Origin: Chrysomallon squamiferum
Taxonomy: Eukaryota > Mollusca > Gastropoda > Neomphalida > Peltospiridae
Direction: 5' to 3'
DNA: 45,266 nt
Assembly (NCBI GenBank): GCA_012295275.1
Contig: CM022669.1
Coordinates: forward strand, 3,081,228-3,126,493
The translations under genes and the position numbers were made by a program. Shown here piece after piece: positions 26,060-38,901 of this stretch. How positions within the stretch are numbered: the stretch's first letter is position 1; every line of letters starts with the position of its first letter. The notes under the pieces are model-generated. The model was not told the DNA's origin, made no database searches, and saw only the letters and a program-made list of their open reading frames with translations.

Positions 26060-28018
26060 AGTGACATGCACCTGCATATACACCAAACACATCAACCTTC
26101 ATATACACCAAACACATCAACCTACATATACAACACATCATCAACCTACATATACACCAAACACATCAACCTACATATACACCAAACACATCCACCTACA
26201 TATACACCAAACACATCCACCTACATATACACCAAACACATCCACCTACATATACACCAAACACATCACCTACATACATATACACCAAAACATCCACCTA
26301 TATACACCAAACACATCCACCTACATATACACCAAACACATCAAAAACACATATACACCAAAAACACATATACACCAAACACATTATACACCACAAACAT
26401 ACATATACACCAAACACATTCACCTACATATACACCAAACACATTCACCTACATATACACCAAACACATCCACCTACATATACACCAAACACATTCACCT
26501 ACATATACACCAAACACATTCACCTACATATACACCAAACACATTCACATACATATACACCAAACACATTAACCTACATATACACAAAACACATATACAC
26601 AAACATACATATATACACACAAAACACATTCACATACATATACACCAAACACATTCACCTACATATACACCAAACACATTCACATACATATACACCAAAC
26701 ACATTCACCTACATATACACCAAACACATTCACATACATATACACCAAACACATTCACATACATATACACCAAACACATTCACCTACATATACACCAAAC
26801 ACATTCACACCTACATATACACCAAACACACCTCAAATATATACACCAAACACATTCACCTACATATACACCAAACACATTCACCTACATATACACCAAA
26901 CACATTCACCTACATATACACCAAACACATTCACCTACATATACACCAAACACATTCATATATTCACACATATACAAAAACACATTCACCTACATATACA
27001 CACAAACACATTCACCTACATATACACCAAACACATTCACCATATATACATACATATACACCAAACACATTCACATACATATACACCAAACACATATACA
27101 CATACATATACATTCAAAACACATACACCTACATATACACCAAACACATTCACACATATACACCAAACACACATACATATACACCAAAAACACATTCACC
27201 TACATATACACCAAACACATTCACCTACATATACCAAAACACATTCACATACATATATACAAACACATACCTACATATACACCAAACACATCCACCTACA
27301 TATACACCAAACACATCCACCTACATACACCAAACACATCCACCTACATATACACCAAACACATCCACCACATATATACACCAAACACATACATACACCA
27401 AACACATATACATACATATACACACATTCACATACATATACACCAAACACATTCACCTACATATACACACACATCAACATATACACCAAACACATATATA
27501 CACCAAAACACATTCAACACATTCACATACATATACACCAAACACATCACCTACATATACACCAAACACATTCACCTACATATACACCAAACACATTCAC
27601 CTACATATACACCAAACACATTCACCTACATATACACCAAACACATCCACCTACATATACACCAAACACATTCACCTACATATACACCAAACACATTCAC
27701 ATACATATACACCAAACACATCACATATACACCAAACACATCCACCTACATATACACCAAACACATCCACCTACATATACAACATATACACAAACACATA
27801 CATACATATACAAAAACACATTCACCTACATATACACAAACACATTCACCTACATATACACCAAACACATTCACATACATATACACCAAACACATTCACA
27901 TACACACAAACACCTACATATACACCAAACACATTCACCTACATATACACCAAACACATCCACCTACATATACACACAACACATTACACATATATATACC
28001 AAACACATCCACCTACAT
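26060..28018. repeat. ~25-bp minisatellite, about 78 units
   Basis: The unit is ACATATACACCAAACACA followed by TTCACCT, TCCACCT or TCAACCT. Left-end units favour TCAACC/TCCACC and central ones TTCACC/TTCACA, so variants are clustered. Because 25 is not a multiple of 3 and no phase contains a stop, the plus strand stays open for 670 codons and the minus strand is also open in places. This is not a protein. On the sense strand of the rolling stone-like gene each unit contains a TAG|GTG junction. Confidence 0.97.
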
Positions 28019-28121
28019 AAAACATCATTTATACTATGAAATACACCTAAAAATGAAAAAAATAAATAAATAAGTAAAATAAATACAAAATTAAAAGATA
28101 AAATTACAATACATATCTTAC

Positions 28122-28232
28122 GTTTATACAGCATTGTCCAGTATATCAGAGATATGGTGAAAGCGGCCGGACACGCTATATTATACAGAACCCAGTCAGC
28201 TTTCAGATACCATGTCATCGAGTTACATTTTC
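28122..28232 (-). CDS. Rolling stone-like protein, coding exon 3
   Basis: Bounded by an acceptor (TTATTTTTAAG before 28232) and a strong donor (AAAC|GTAAGA). It starts with two bases that complete the Gly codon left by exon 2 and reads KCNSMTWYLKADWVLYNIAC and then PAAFTISLIYWTMLYK, ending one base into a codon. The hydrophobic WVLYNIA...LIYWTMLY stretch is a third membrane segment, and the W-x-L-Y-N/I-Y-W pattern is typical of the family. It is 111 bp long. The next exon must begin in phase 1 at lower coordinates, beyond the minisatellite. Confidence 0.8.
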
Positions 28233-28234
28233 CT

Positions 28235-28283
<49 letters not shown>

Positions 28284-28632
28284 ATATATAAATCATATTT
28301 AAGTTTTCAAAATGAATCAATATCCCGAGAATTATGGGGATCTACACAAAGGAGTATATTGACGCCCTAACATTAAGTATATTCATACTTATGCACAGAT
28401 TCATGGTTTTGTGGGTTTGGTTTTTTTTTCATGTACTAGTACTGTGTCTAGAATGTTCCGTCATACATATAGATAGCCTTTAGAGAGTGAGCCAGGAAAT
28501 ATCTGCACATAATGAATGAATGAATGGATGGATGGATGGATGAAAAATGAATAAATGAATAAACGATTAAGGATATCTCAGCACATCTGGTTGTAAATAG
28601 TTAAAACTGATCATTTACTTGCGATTATACAT

Positions 28633-28719
<87 letters not shown>

Positions 28720-28866
28720 TACAGGAATTTGCTTATAGGGACTCATCGTTTAAAAAGGGCAGTGACGTTTGTTTACGCTTTTCTCAAAATTTCTCGCGTT
28801 TTGCTCAAATCTTTCACATCTTTAGCCACGCCTCGAGTCTTTCACCGCTGGTTATCAGCTGGTTAC
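28233..28866 (-). other. Rolling stone-like intron 2
   Basis: 634-bp intron holding (AAAT)n at 28238-28285, AATG/ATGG repeats at about 28509-28545 and a long (ATT)n at about 28632-28720. Nothing else is seen in it. Confidence 0.7.
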
Positions 28867-29098
28867 CTGTGAGCAAGTCTGTGCGTCTGCAGTGCACGTA
28901 GACACACACAAGCAGATCAGTAAGTGCACTGGCCAGGAGGAAGGCGAGGCTCCAGTTAGTGAGGTAGATTAGCCACTTGGAACGATTTTCTTGTCTGGTC
29001 ACATAGTACTGTGACAGATGTAAACTCGCAGCCACTAGACTCGTACACAGACACACGGCAAACAGTCTCCAAACAATATACAGTTTCTGTCCTCCAAA
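28867..29098 (-). CDS. Rolling stone-like protein, coding exon 2
   Basis: A 232-bp exon between GCTTACTTTCAG|TTTGG and CACAG|GTAACC. It reads FGGQKLYIVWRLFAVCLCTS, LVAASLHLSQYYVTRQENRS, KWLIYLTNWSLAFLLASALT and DLLVCVYVHCRRTDLLT plus one base. KWLIYLTNWS (residues 73-82 of the partial protein) is the signature of the rolling stone (rost) family of multi-pass plasma-membrane proteins. Two membrane helices are visible (about 38-60 and 75-100). Rost is named for a myoblast-fusion role in Drosophila; that role is not implied here. Phases match exon 1 (0) and exon 3 (1). Confidence 0.88.
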
Positions 29099-29597
29099 CT
29101 GAAAGTAAGCAGTACTCTAGTTCAAAATCACAGTTGAACTAAGTAAAAATAATCTTAATCTGACAGTGGTTTAGATATAATTTATAAATTCAATTTTTGT
29201 TTGTTATCTCGTTTTCATAAAACAATTAAAAACAATTAAAGTTACGCATTCTAAAGCTCACCCCTTTTTTCAATAACGTAACTTTTGAAATAGTAAATTT
29301 AAACTATACTAAAACACGTTGCTTTAGTTCATCACCTAATTATTATTTATATATTTGTCTTTATGCTTATCTTATTTTTAACACAATTAAACATTTTACT
29401 TAAAGTGTCCATTTAGCCAGCGGTGTTGGTTTGATTAACAGATTTCTTTTATGTACTATACGTCATTTAAAATACTACTAAATACACACATCTATCCCCC
29501 CCCACCAACACAATGTTAATGACATAAATAATTTAAGAAAAAGAAAGAAAAAAACAAGAAAGAAAGAAATTTAGAAATAAAAAAAAAACAAAGTAAG

Positions 29598-29637
<40 letters not shown>

Positions 29638-29901
29638 AACAAAAATTAAAGAAAAAAAGAAATGAAGAAAGCCTTGTAATGACACACAATGTGCATAATA
29701 TTGACTTTAAATTATTTCTTAGTTGTTTTCTTTTTCATTTAATGCATTTTATACCAGAATTCTAGAAATACGTGTGCATACAAATACTACAGTTTTAGAT
29801 CAGCGATCGAGCTATTGTATTGGTGATGCTATGTTTATATCGACAGCTGGAATAAAAGAACAGACAGTTGTAAAAATAAGACAGAACAGAAAAGGGCCTA
29901 C
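29099..29901 (-). other. Rolling stone-like intron 1
   Basis: 803-bp intron with a C-run near 29496, A-rich patches and an (AAAT)n array at about 29598-29636. No other feature is seen. Confidence 0.7.
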
Positions 29902-30016
29902 CGGGAACATAGTAAACGTCACTGGATAGCGATGATTTAATAGAAAATTCCTCGTACGGAATTCTTCCTTCAAGCATTTTTTGAAGCTCTGTCCCATGGT
30001 TGCTTCTGCCTGTGCA
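29902..30016 (-). CDS. Rolling stone-like protein, first coding exon
   Basis: Coding starts at the ATG at 29997-29995, in a near-ideal context (AACCATGG), and gives MGQSFKKCLKEEFRTRNFLL then NHRYPVTFTMFP, 32 codons ending in phase 0 at CCCG|GTAGGC. The short Cys/basic cytosolic start with a KEEF...NF.L..P pattern is typical of rolling stone-like N-termini. An acceptor (CATTCATTTTAG before 30016) precedes 19 bp of 5'-UTR, so at least one untranslated exon lies further right. The three exons together give 146 residues of a protein that usually runs to roughly 250-300, so the C-terminal half is missing from this annotation. Intactness and phase agreement argue for a live gene. Confidence 0.78.
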
Positions 30017-31976
30017 CTAAAATGAATGAAGTAGTAAACAAAGAAGTAAGTACACAAGTGTACGTCACATCTCAGTCTAGGTAACTGCCACTAAATCTGG
30101 ATCTGATTAAATCACAAGATAACCTTGCTTGAACATTTTCTAATGGATGCTTGACAAAAATAATTAACAAGTATATATATAGAAAATTCAGAGTGTTGGA
30201 AATGGGTACTACTGAATTAGAAACTGTTATGGAAAGCCTCTTTTGGTAAGAAACGGGATTTTCTAATTTAAAATAAAATAAAATAAAATAAAACACTTTC
30301 AAAAGGGACACGCTACACCTTTACAGTAGCATGGACCAACAGGAACGATAACTCGTAACAGCCCCAATTACGTCACCGTTTAAAATGCCTCCAGAATTTA
30401 ATGGGTGCAAACTACACCTGAATGTTCTTTTCTCTTGGGGAATATTGCCAATTAGAAAAGTTAATACATTAGTCTTATACCAAATTATAATTTTAGTTTA
30501 TTATGCACGCAGTTTGATTAAGTTGAAAAAGTTGTTACGAAAGGCGCGTGACATCATGGCTTGGTGATATGAATCCTTATCTTTATCAGTAAATCATAAA
30601 AAGTTCAGAACCCCCCCCCGTAAAATAACTGAATTTGGAAGTTTAAAAACTTCCGTGAGCTCTCGATGGCAGTGTCGAACAACGATCAGTGCTTACAAAC
30701 TTTTAAATCATATACCTTCACAACGCAATTCTACATGGATTATTAAAACTAATTTGGGGAAATATGTCATTCAATAAATGCCTTGACACATAGATGTTTA
30801 ATCTGGAGTAGAAATTGCTGCAAAGGTCGAAACCTTTTTTTTCTTGTACACATTTCGTACTATATATTCTTTTCAGTTATTTTTACGACATCGCCAGGCA
30901 AAAAAAAAAAAAAAAAAAATATATAAAATAATAATAAAATAAAATAAAATAAATCATTTTCACAGACACTGGCGCGTGAATATGAAGAGGACTATTCGCA
31001 TTAGGTACCATGATGTGGGCACGTTACTCTGCTAAAACTCTATAGCAGACTGTTCTGAGTACGTAGTTGTAAAAACGATACTTGAAACCATTATAATTCT
31101 TCTTTTTTTTTTTTTTTTTTTTTTAATAATATATATTTCCATTTTCAATGCATTAGAGGTCCTGTTTACATGTAAAAAGCAAACTGATCAGGTGTTATTT
31201 GAATGATTGCTTTGAAACATTCATTATAACGCTTGATACCAGTTTTAAAACATAAACTAAAAAAAAATTTAGTTAAAAATTAAATTTTCACTCTTTTTCG
31301 TTACAAGAAAAAGCATTCAACTTCTAAAATATGTACTATTGTGAATGCAAACAATGAGTTTCGTATTTTTATTTTGAAAACATCACTGGTCCATGCTATT
31401 TACAGTCCATGCTATTTACAGTCCATGCTATTTACAGTCCATGCTATTTACAGTCCATGCCCGCCACGCTCTCCTCACCTCATGGTACCACTAGTTCCTG
31501 AAACCAGTTTCAGTCACTGAAAATTTAGAGTCGAGAACTAAACTGCGAATAAATCTGTCAACAAGACTGAAAGAGCCGTCTTTAGTCATCGATTGTTTAT
31601 CATCATTATACTCTTTACAAATATAAAAACACATTAGTAATACCTTCTTATGCCTCTTCGACTTTTTTTTTTTATATATCACATTTAATCGCTAAAGAGT
31701 AAATTAAGGATACTTACACTGTGTAATTATACGTTATTACATCCGTTAAAAACAACAAGTAAACACAAATCGCAGATAATGAGTCCGAACAAGACGGCAG
31801 TGGTTTCCGCAACAAAACATTCACGTGATGTCTTAGCTATTGTGAGAGTTATTTATAAAATTACTGTCACACGACTCGAACGCTTTGTTCTGCCCGTGTC
31901 AACTGCTTTCCAGCTGTGAAAGACGGCGCATGTAGTAGTTGATTTCAAATTCGTCAGTAGCTAAGCTTCATAAATT

Positions 31977-31977
<1 letters not shown>
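30017..31977. other. Upstream region of the rolling stone-like gene; 16-bp repeat
   Basis: No further coding exon is recognised. Contains (AAAAT)n at about 30270-30292, A- or T-runs at 30900 and 31104, and the 16-bp tandem array at 31388-31460. A CpG-richer stretch at 31790-31960 could be promoter or 5'-UTR for the minus-strand gene, but no core element is clear. Confidence 0.4.
31388..31460. repeat. 16-bp tandem repeat, about 4.5 units
   Basis: TCCATGCTATTTACAG repeats perfectly four times and then breaks at TCCATGCCCGCC. Confidence 0.95.

Positions 31978-31978
<1 letters not shown>

Positions 31979-32066
<88 letters not shown>
31979..32066. repeat. (CT)n-(CA)n microsatellite
   Basis: About 36 bp of CT switching to about 50 bp of CA. 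Confidence 0.97.
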
Positions 32067-32070
<4 letters not shown>

Positions 32071-32374
32071 TTCATAAAGGCGTGAGTGGCTCACAAATCA
32101 CGTGCAACAACTGCACCATGAATTCGCCGGCAAGATAAGAAAAATGCCAAGTAAATATACCTGATATCGATTTGCTAATTTTTTAAAGAATGTTGTTTTT
32201 TAAATATCAAATAATCAGGTCAGTGACATTGCGACTCTCCAGAACGCCAGGTACGTAACATATTTTACACGTTTTATCATCCGTATTTACTAACTGTCGT
32301 TAATGTTGAGTTGTAGAATATAATATGAAGATATGGCGGTGTGTATTATTTTTGCCCAAACTTGGAATCATATG
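32067..32374. other. Intergenic, nothing supported
   Basis: Contains an E-box CACGTG-like word near 32100 and a donor-like CCAG|GTACGT near 32249. No exon can be completed. Confidence 0.4.
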
Positions 32375-32514
32375 TTTTCTTTTCTTTTCTTTTCTTCTTC
32401 TTCTTTTCTCTTACATTTTTTTCTAAATATTTTTTTTTTTTTATTTTTTTTTTTATTTTTTTATTTTAATTTTTTATTTTATTTTATTTTATTTTATTTT
32501 ATTTTATTTTAATC
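32375..32514. repeat. Pyrimidine-rich and (TTTTA)n repeat
   Basis: TTTTC words, T-runs, then pure TTTTA pentamers. Confidence 0.92.
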
Positions 32515-32776
32515 ATTTTATTTCAATTTTGCTTTGTCTTTATGATTAAATTCATTTTCTCTATTTCATCTAGCACATTTAGTTTCCTATTCTCATCGTT
32601 TGTTTTTCTTCTTTTGTTTCCTTCCGTGGACTGACCTGTCGCAATGCTTAAAAAGCCAACATACAGTTATCGTCAAATTCTACGGTGGCTTCCCTTATTC
32701 TTTAATATTTTTTTTTAAGTTAAAATACTTAGTCATTTCGACATTATTTGTCTCTTTATTTGAAATAACCTTTTGC

Positions 32777-32794
32777 ATTTATTTATTTATTTAT

Positions 32795-32864
<70 letters not shown>

Positions 32865-32900
32865 TTAATTATTTATTTATTTATTTATTAATTTATTTTT
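32777..32900. repeat. (TTTA)n-(ATT)n-(TTTA)n microsatellite
   Basis: ATT triplets flanked on both sides by TTTA tetramers. The poly-Tyr tail of the frame 32600-32863 is this array. Confidence 0.95.
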
Positions 32901-33636
32901 TAAAATTACATCTATGTAAAAGTGGTATTTTAAACTATGTTAAATGTAGATGGTGGAGAAATGATTGATGTATAATAATGATAATATTTATGTCGTGGAT
33001 GTTTTCATCATAACATTAAACATTTCCTTCGATGAACTTACAAAGAAAAACAACAAATTTCGTCTCTGTCTTAGAATAAATAAACGAAACAAGGATTGAA
33101 TATTTATTTAAATTTCAGTACATATTAAAATTATTGATTATTACACGTTATTCAAATATTTCTTTTCTAACGATAGTATTATATATACAAACCGTTCCAG
33201 TTCGATCCGTTTTTATCCCAGTTCAGTTTTTGTATGCTGCGCCTATATAAACATTATATATGTGTATCTGTCTGTGTGTCCGTCAGACCTTTGATTAATT
33301 AGTTGACTGATTATTTCAGTAATATCAAATGTCTGACATACGATGACAGCAAATTAATAAAAAGTTCCCTAAACCAATTGTACTCTACGGTCATCAAACC
33401 ATTTTTATAAATGTGTGTGTGTTTTTAGAAAATCTTTTACATGCAAAAATAAAATGGATATTTCAAACTTTATTTAAATCATATCTGTGAAAAAGGCTGC
33501 CAAGGGGTGTAATAACATTCACGTGTTTTGTTTAGCATGTCGCTATTTAACGCAGTCGCTATTTAACGCAGTCCCAAACATTCTAAACATGTTATCATTT
33601 TTTTGTCTCTTGTAAACGAGAATGAAGACAGAGGCA
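32901..33636. other. Intergenic; small direct repeat at 33541
   Basis: AT-rich. CGCTATTTAACGCAGT occurs twice in tandem at about 33541-33572. No gene is recognised. Confidence 0.5.
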
Positions 33637-33810
33637 GTAGGATGATATATAAAATTTATTTGTATTTACATTCTGCGTGGGTAGCGCAGCCGAGATCAGC
33701 GTTGTGTCCTATACAACCAATGTACAAACAAAATATACACAGTGCTATGTACAGTGTGTGTAATAAATACAGACAAACATCAACTATGTACAGGGCTTCC
33801 CTCCTTCGAA
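33637..33810 (-). promoter_or_regulatory. 3'-UTR-like end with poly(A) signal and three Pumilio motifs
   Basis: On the minus strand an AATAAA hexamer lies at 33660-33655. Upstream of it are three exact TGTANATA words: TGTACATA at 33792-33785 and 33753-33746, and TGTAAATA at 33670-33663. UGUANAUA is the core of Pumilio/PUF binding sites. The stretch is more complex than its surroundings and has no useful coding frame. It could be the 3' end of the chitin-binding gene (stop at 35764) or of an unseen minus-strand transcript. Confidence 0.4.
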
Positions 33811-33867
33811 TATAGTAAACTAATTTAAATAAAAACTCATACAGTTCATCGTTTGAATTAATCTAAT

Positions 33868-33881
33868 TAATAATAATAATA

Positions 33882-33924
<43 letters not shown>
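33868..33924. repeat. (AAT)n microsatellite
   Basis: Nearly pure AAT with one AGT interruption. Confidence 0.94.
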
Positions 33925-35468
<1,544 letters not shown>

Positions 35469-35763
35469 CAGACAAAAATCAAAGCACATACATTAAATAA
35501 ATAATCACATGCAGACATTAAAGGTTTCCACAGTTAAAATGTGATACAATAATATAATAAACAGTTACCTAGCAACGGTATGATAAATAGTTCATAGCAT
35601 AATAATCCAATTTATGTTAGATATATAAATATATCCGTCATACAAGAATATATCAAAAAAAATTTTCTGTGTTTGAAGCGTATATCTCTATTTTTGTTAT
35701 GCATGTGCATGTGTGTAATATATTCGTTACTTTGTTTACGGGTTTCACAGTTATTAAACAAAA

Positions 35764-35852
35764 TCAGAACTCTAAAAGATAGCGTCGTCGTTGTTGTATT
35801 TTATCTTCGCCGTCTGTGTTCATCCCGTTACCTGAGTAGTCCGCTGTAGGAA
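35764..35852 (-). CDS. Candidate terminal exon of the chitin-binding protein
   Basis: Preceded by a good acceptor (ACTTTTATTTTTCAG before 35852). Two bases complete the codon left by the big exon (G|TT, Val), then 28 codons read PTADYSGNGMNTDGEDKIQQ and RRRYLLEF to a TGA at 35766-35764. The basic/acidic, non-repetitive composition, the stop and the phase match support joining to the exon ending at 37888, about 2.0 kb upstream. A one-in-three chance of phase agreement and possible skipped exons in between keep confidence moderate. Confidence 0.45.
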
Positions 35853-37887
35853 CTGAAAAATAAAAGTAATCAGATGTTATATAACTGTTCTTTGTTAACA
35901 GATAATAAATTTCAGGCTTGTTTTAATACTCACACCTGTTTATTGTTCACCAGTCACCTGTTAACGATTGTGCGATCTTCACAAAAAAAAAACTAACTCA
36001 ATTTACGCTTTACATTTATAGAAACTCAAAACACAGACATCGTACGATTATGCAAAAATCTGAAGTTACCAAGATATTGCCTGATTTTGTTTACAAAATG
36101 TGAACAAGAATGTACCATATTTCGTAGAATCGTCTCTTAAAAATAATTATTAGTGTCAGTTTTACTTAAAGGTAATATATAGAAAATGGACTTAATCCAA
36201 TACTTAAATTTAAGATTCTGAGTATTTGAAATCGTTCAATTACTACATAACATTTTATTTTAAATTCATCGATGTTTTTCGTATCTCATTATTCTAAGAC
36301 AGATTTTTAATAACATTTTAATAGCTTTGTTGTGTGTTTTAGAAAATCTTGGTATAACCTGATATATCTGCATGTATGGGGTATTGTCTTTATCGCATTA
36401 GAGTGAAATGTCACATTAATAACAGTGTTTCAAACAGCTGAATAATGTAATTGGTTCTCAATTCAAACTGACACAACACACAATGATGTGTCAGTTATAA
36501 ACCCAATAGCATGTAATATAATTTTTTTACATGGTTTATGTTCCTATAGCATTTAAATATTTATCAAGACTTTATATTATGTGTAGACTGAATATTTATT
36601 TTTCTGAATATTTATTTTATGTAACTTTTCAGTATTTGTTGTCACAGAATGTAAATTTAGAAACTAGAAGAGCTGTATAAGTTTACTGAATCAAAGCTGG
36701 ACAGGTTTGTCATTGCACTTTGTAAAACAATTTACACTTAAATATTTAAGAAAGCCGTATGAAAATACGCAGTGAGTAAATACTGGGTTGACTAAGCTTG
36801 ACACTTTAATGTCAGTGATCATTATTTAAAATAAGATAAATAATATCTGGGATATTCAGTATAGAGCAGCACCAGTTTAATATTTTGATGTCAATAATAG
36901 TTATTTAAAATCAGATGAATACAAGCGGATAGCCATTAAATGACAGCACAAACTTGATACTTGATGTCAACAACACCGGTTTAAAAACAGATAAATAATA
37001 TAAGATAATCAATATATGACATGATAAGCTTGATATTTTGATATCAATTATCGATACTTAGAATCAGACAAACAGAATCGGATGTTAGTATACGACAGCA
37101 CAAGCTTGAAGTTTGAAAAACACTTACAAAAGATGAGAGAATAATGAAAGGAAAACAAATTAAATATTAAAATAAAACAAACAGAAAGAGGCGGTGGTCA
37201 ATACATAATTTGGAAAGCTGAAAATTAAGATTTGTAATTAAAGTAAACTTTTCGATGTTGTTGTAAAACTGTGTCTGTCTCAATCGCCTAGTTTCTGTAA
37301 ATGACTTAAACTGGTAATCTGTAAAATAACAATAAAATATAATTTTCTGTCTGTGAAAATGATGAAGCAAATAAAAAAGTATAAAAAGTATGTCATATAT
37401 ATCAGATTTAGAATTTTTCACACACACAGATATATACATATATATACACACACACACAGACGCAACACACACATAGACAATAGTAAATAGAAAGCGAAAT
37501 TCGAACCCTGAAAGTTTACATAAATTATTTTTTCAATAACTGAAAATATCTTTACGTCATCGTCGTATTATTATTATTATTATTATTATTATTTTTTAAT
37601 TTTTTAATTATTCATACTGAGTGTGCTGGTTCAACCAGTTATAAATGTTAATTTTCTGTTTTTTTAATCATGAACATCTGTCTTCGTGTAACGTTATGAT
37701 AAATATGAAAACATGTGGCTGGTAGCAAAATATTTCGAAATAAAGGAAAATATGTGTGTTCTGGGCCATTTGATATGCTTTTATTATTATTATTTTCTTC
37801 GTCAAATTGGATATTATTATACTAAGGGAAAAAAAACAAAAAAAACTGTGTGAAACCGTCGAAAATTCCCTGACGTCATTTACTTAC
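35853..37887 (-). other. Intron between the two chitin-binding exons
   Basis: AT-rich. It holds the ~76-bp degenerate repeat (36790-37115), (CA)-rich DNA at about 37418-37470 and (ATT)n at about 37567-37595. The minus frame 37472-37167 has no recognisable domain. Further small exons cannot be excluded. Confidence 0.5.
36790..37115. repeat. Degenerate ~76-bp tandem repeat
   Basis: Units start near 36790, 36865, 36942, 37018 and 37094 with words like ACAGCACAAGCTTGATATTT, then TTGATGTCAATAAT, ATTTAAAATCAGATAAATAA and a GGATATTCAGTAT end. Spacing is 75-77 bp. Divergence between units is high, so the array is old. Confidence 0.72.
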
Positions 37888-38901
37888 CAACCCCACCATT
37901 TGTAACCGCAGGGATGACAGATGTTTTGTGGAAAGTCACATTTCCCTTCCCGAGCGTTGAAGAAAAATCCTCCGTCGCTTCTTGTACACACTGCTTAAAT
38001 CCTTGGAAAGTACCGTTCGTGCACTCGTAGTAAAAGCTGCAACCTTTAACCAGGGCCGGGTACTTTCCGTCTTTCTTGCCCTTGCAGTTAGTCGCATGTC
38101 CGCAAGGTTCAGAAACACGATCAGTTAGGTCGCATTTCCCGCTAGCACTGCTGAAGATTTTGTTTGCAGGACACTGGCCTTTCCTAATGATGAAACCCCG
38201 ACTACATTCAGTGTAACTTTGACATCCACTGTCAACATCTGCGAATACCCCCGTGTTTTTGTTTTCACACGGGTTGGGAAGAAGTCCACATGGTTTTGGA
38301 ACGAGTTCGCTGGGGATGACGCATTCCTGGTGTATAGGATCAAACGAGCCGAAGTCGCATGTCCTGTACTTCAAGAATCTCTTTCTGCGGCATTCGAAGT
38401 AATACGTACATCGACCGTACAGATCTGCATAAAATCCATCCTCTCGTTTCTCGCAGCTGGGTGGTTTTCCCGTTCCACACGGAGGAGCTGCGATGTCAAT
38501 GGGCTGACATCTTAGCGTTAAAGGATCGAATACCATACCTGCTGGACACTCGTCATAGCTGAGAAAGACGCTGTCACGACACTCGAAGAAAATCCCACAT
38601 CTGCCTTGTTCGTCTGGATAGTACCCGTCCTCTCTGATAGAACAGTCCGGCCTCAGTCCGCCCCGTTCTTTCGGTACCTCCAGCAGAGACACGCAGTCGT
38701 TTCTTTCAGGGGAGAATATCGGGGTGGGTTCCTGGCAGTCGTCCTGGGCTATGTTTCTCTGGTCGAAGCAAGTGACGAACGTCGGAGTCCACCTTGTTAC
38801 GTGGAAAGGATAGATTCCGTTAGGTCGACCTCTGCAGCTGCCGAATCTTCTGTTGCACGGAATACAGTTAGCACGCATGCACTGGTTCATCGTGTACTCA
38901 C
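37888..38901 (-). CDS. Chitin-binding peritrophin-A (CBM14) multi-domain protein, major exon
   Basis: A 1014-bp exon, open throughout, from GTTGCAG|GTGAGTAC (38901) to GGTTG|GTAAGT (37888), phase 1 at both ends. Residue numbers count from the Met at 38890. A Cys-rich head (EYTMNQCMRANCIPC...C19) and a variant module (19-66) precede three canonical six-Cys CBM14 modules at about 83-138, 146-201 and 208-263. Each has the C...DG.Y....GC..Y.EC...C....F.....C...C spacing and is joined by short PC-G/P-PC linkers. A fifth begins at 269 but lacks its last cysteines (after C301). Sequons are at N292 and N317. CBM14 modules bind chitin in extracellular matrices such as peritrophic membrane, cuticle and shell matrix, so this is very probably secreted. 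The signal peptide must come from an upstream exon not found here. The in-frame TAA at 37880 is intronic. Confidence 0.88.

Noticed and set aside
26061-28073. 670-codon plus-strand open frame, Thr/His/Ile/Tyr-rich
   Set aside because: It is a ~25-bp minisatellite with no stop in any plus phase. The peptide cycles through all three frames of one unit and no splice or start context supports it.
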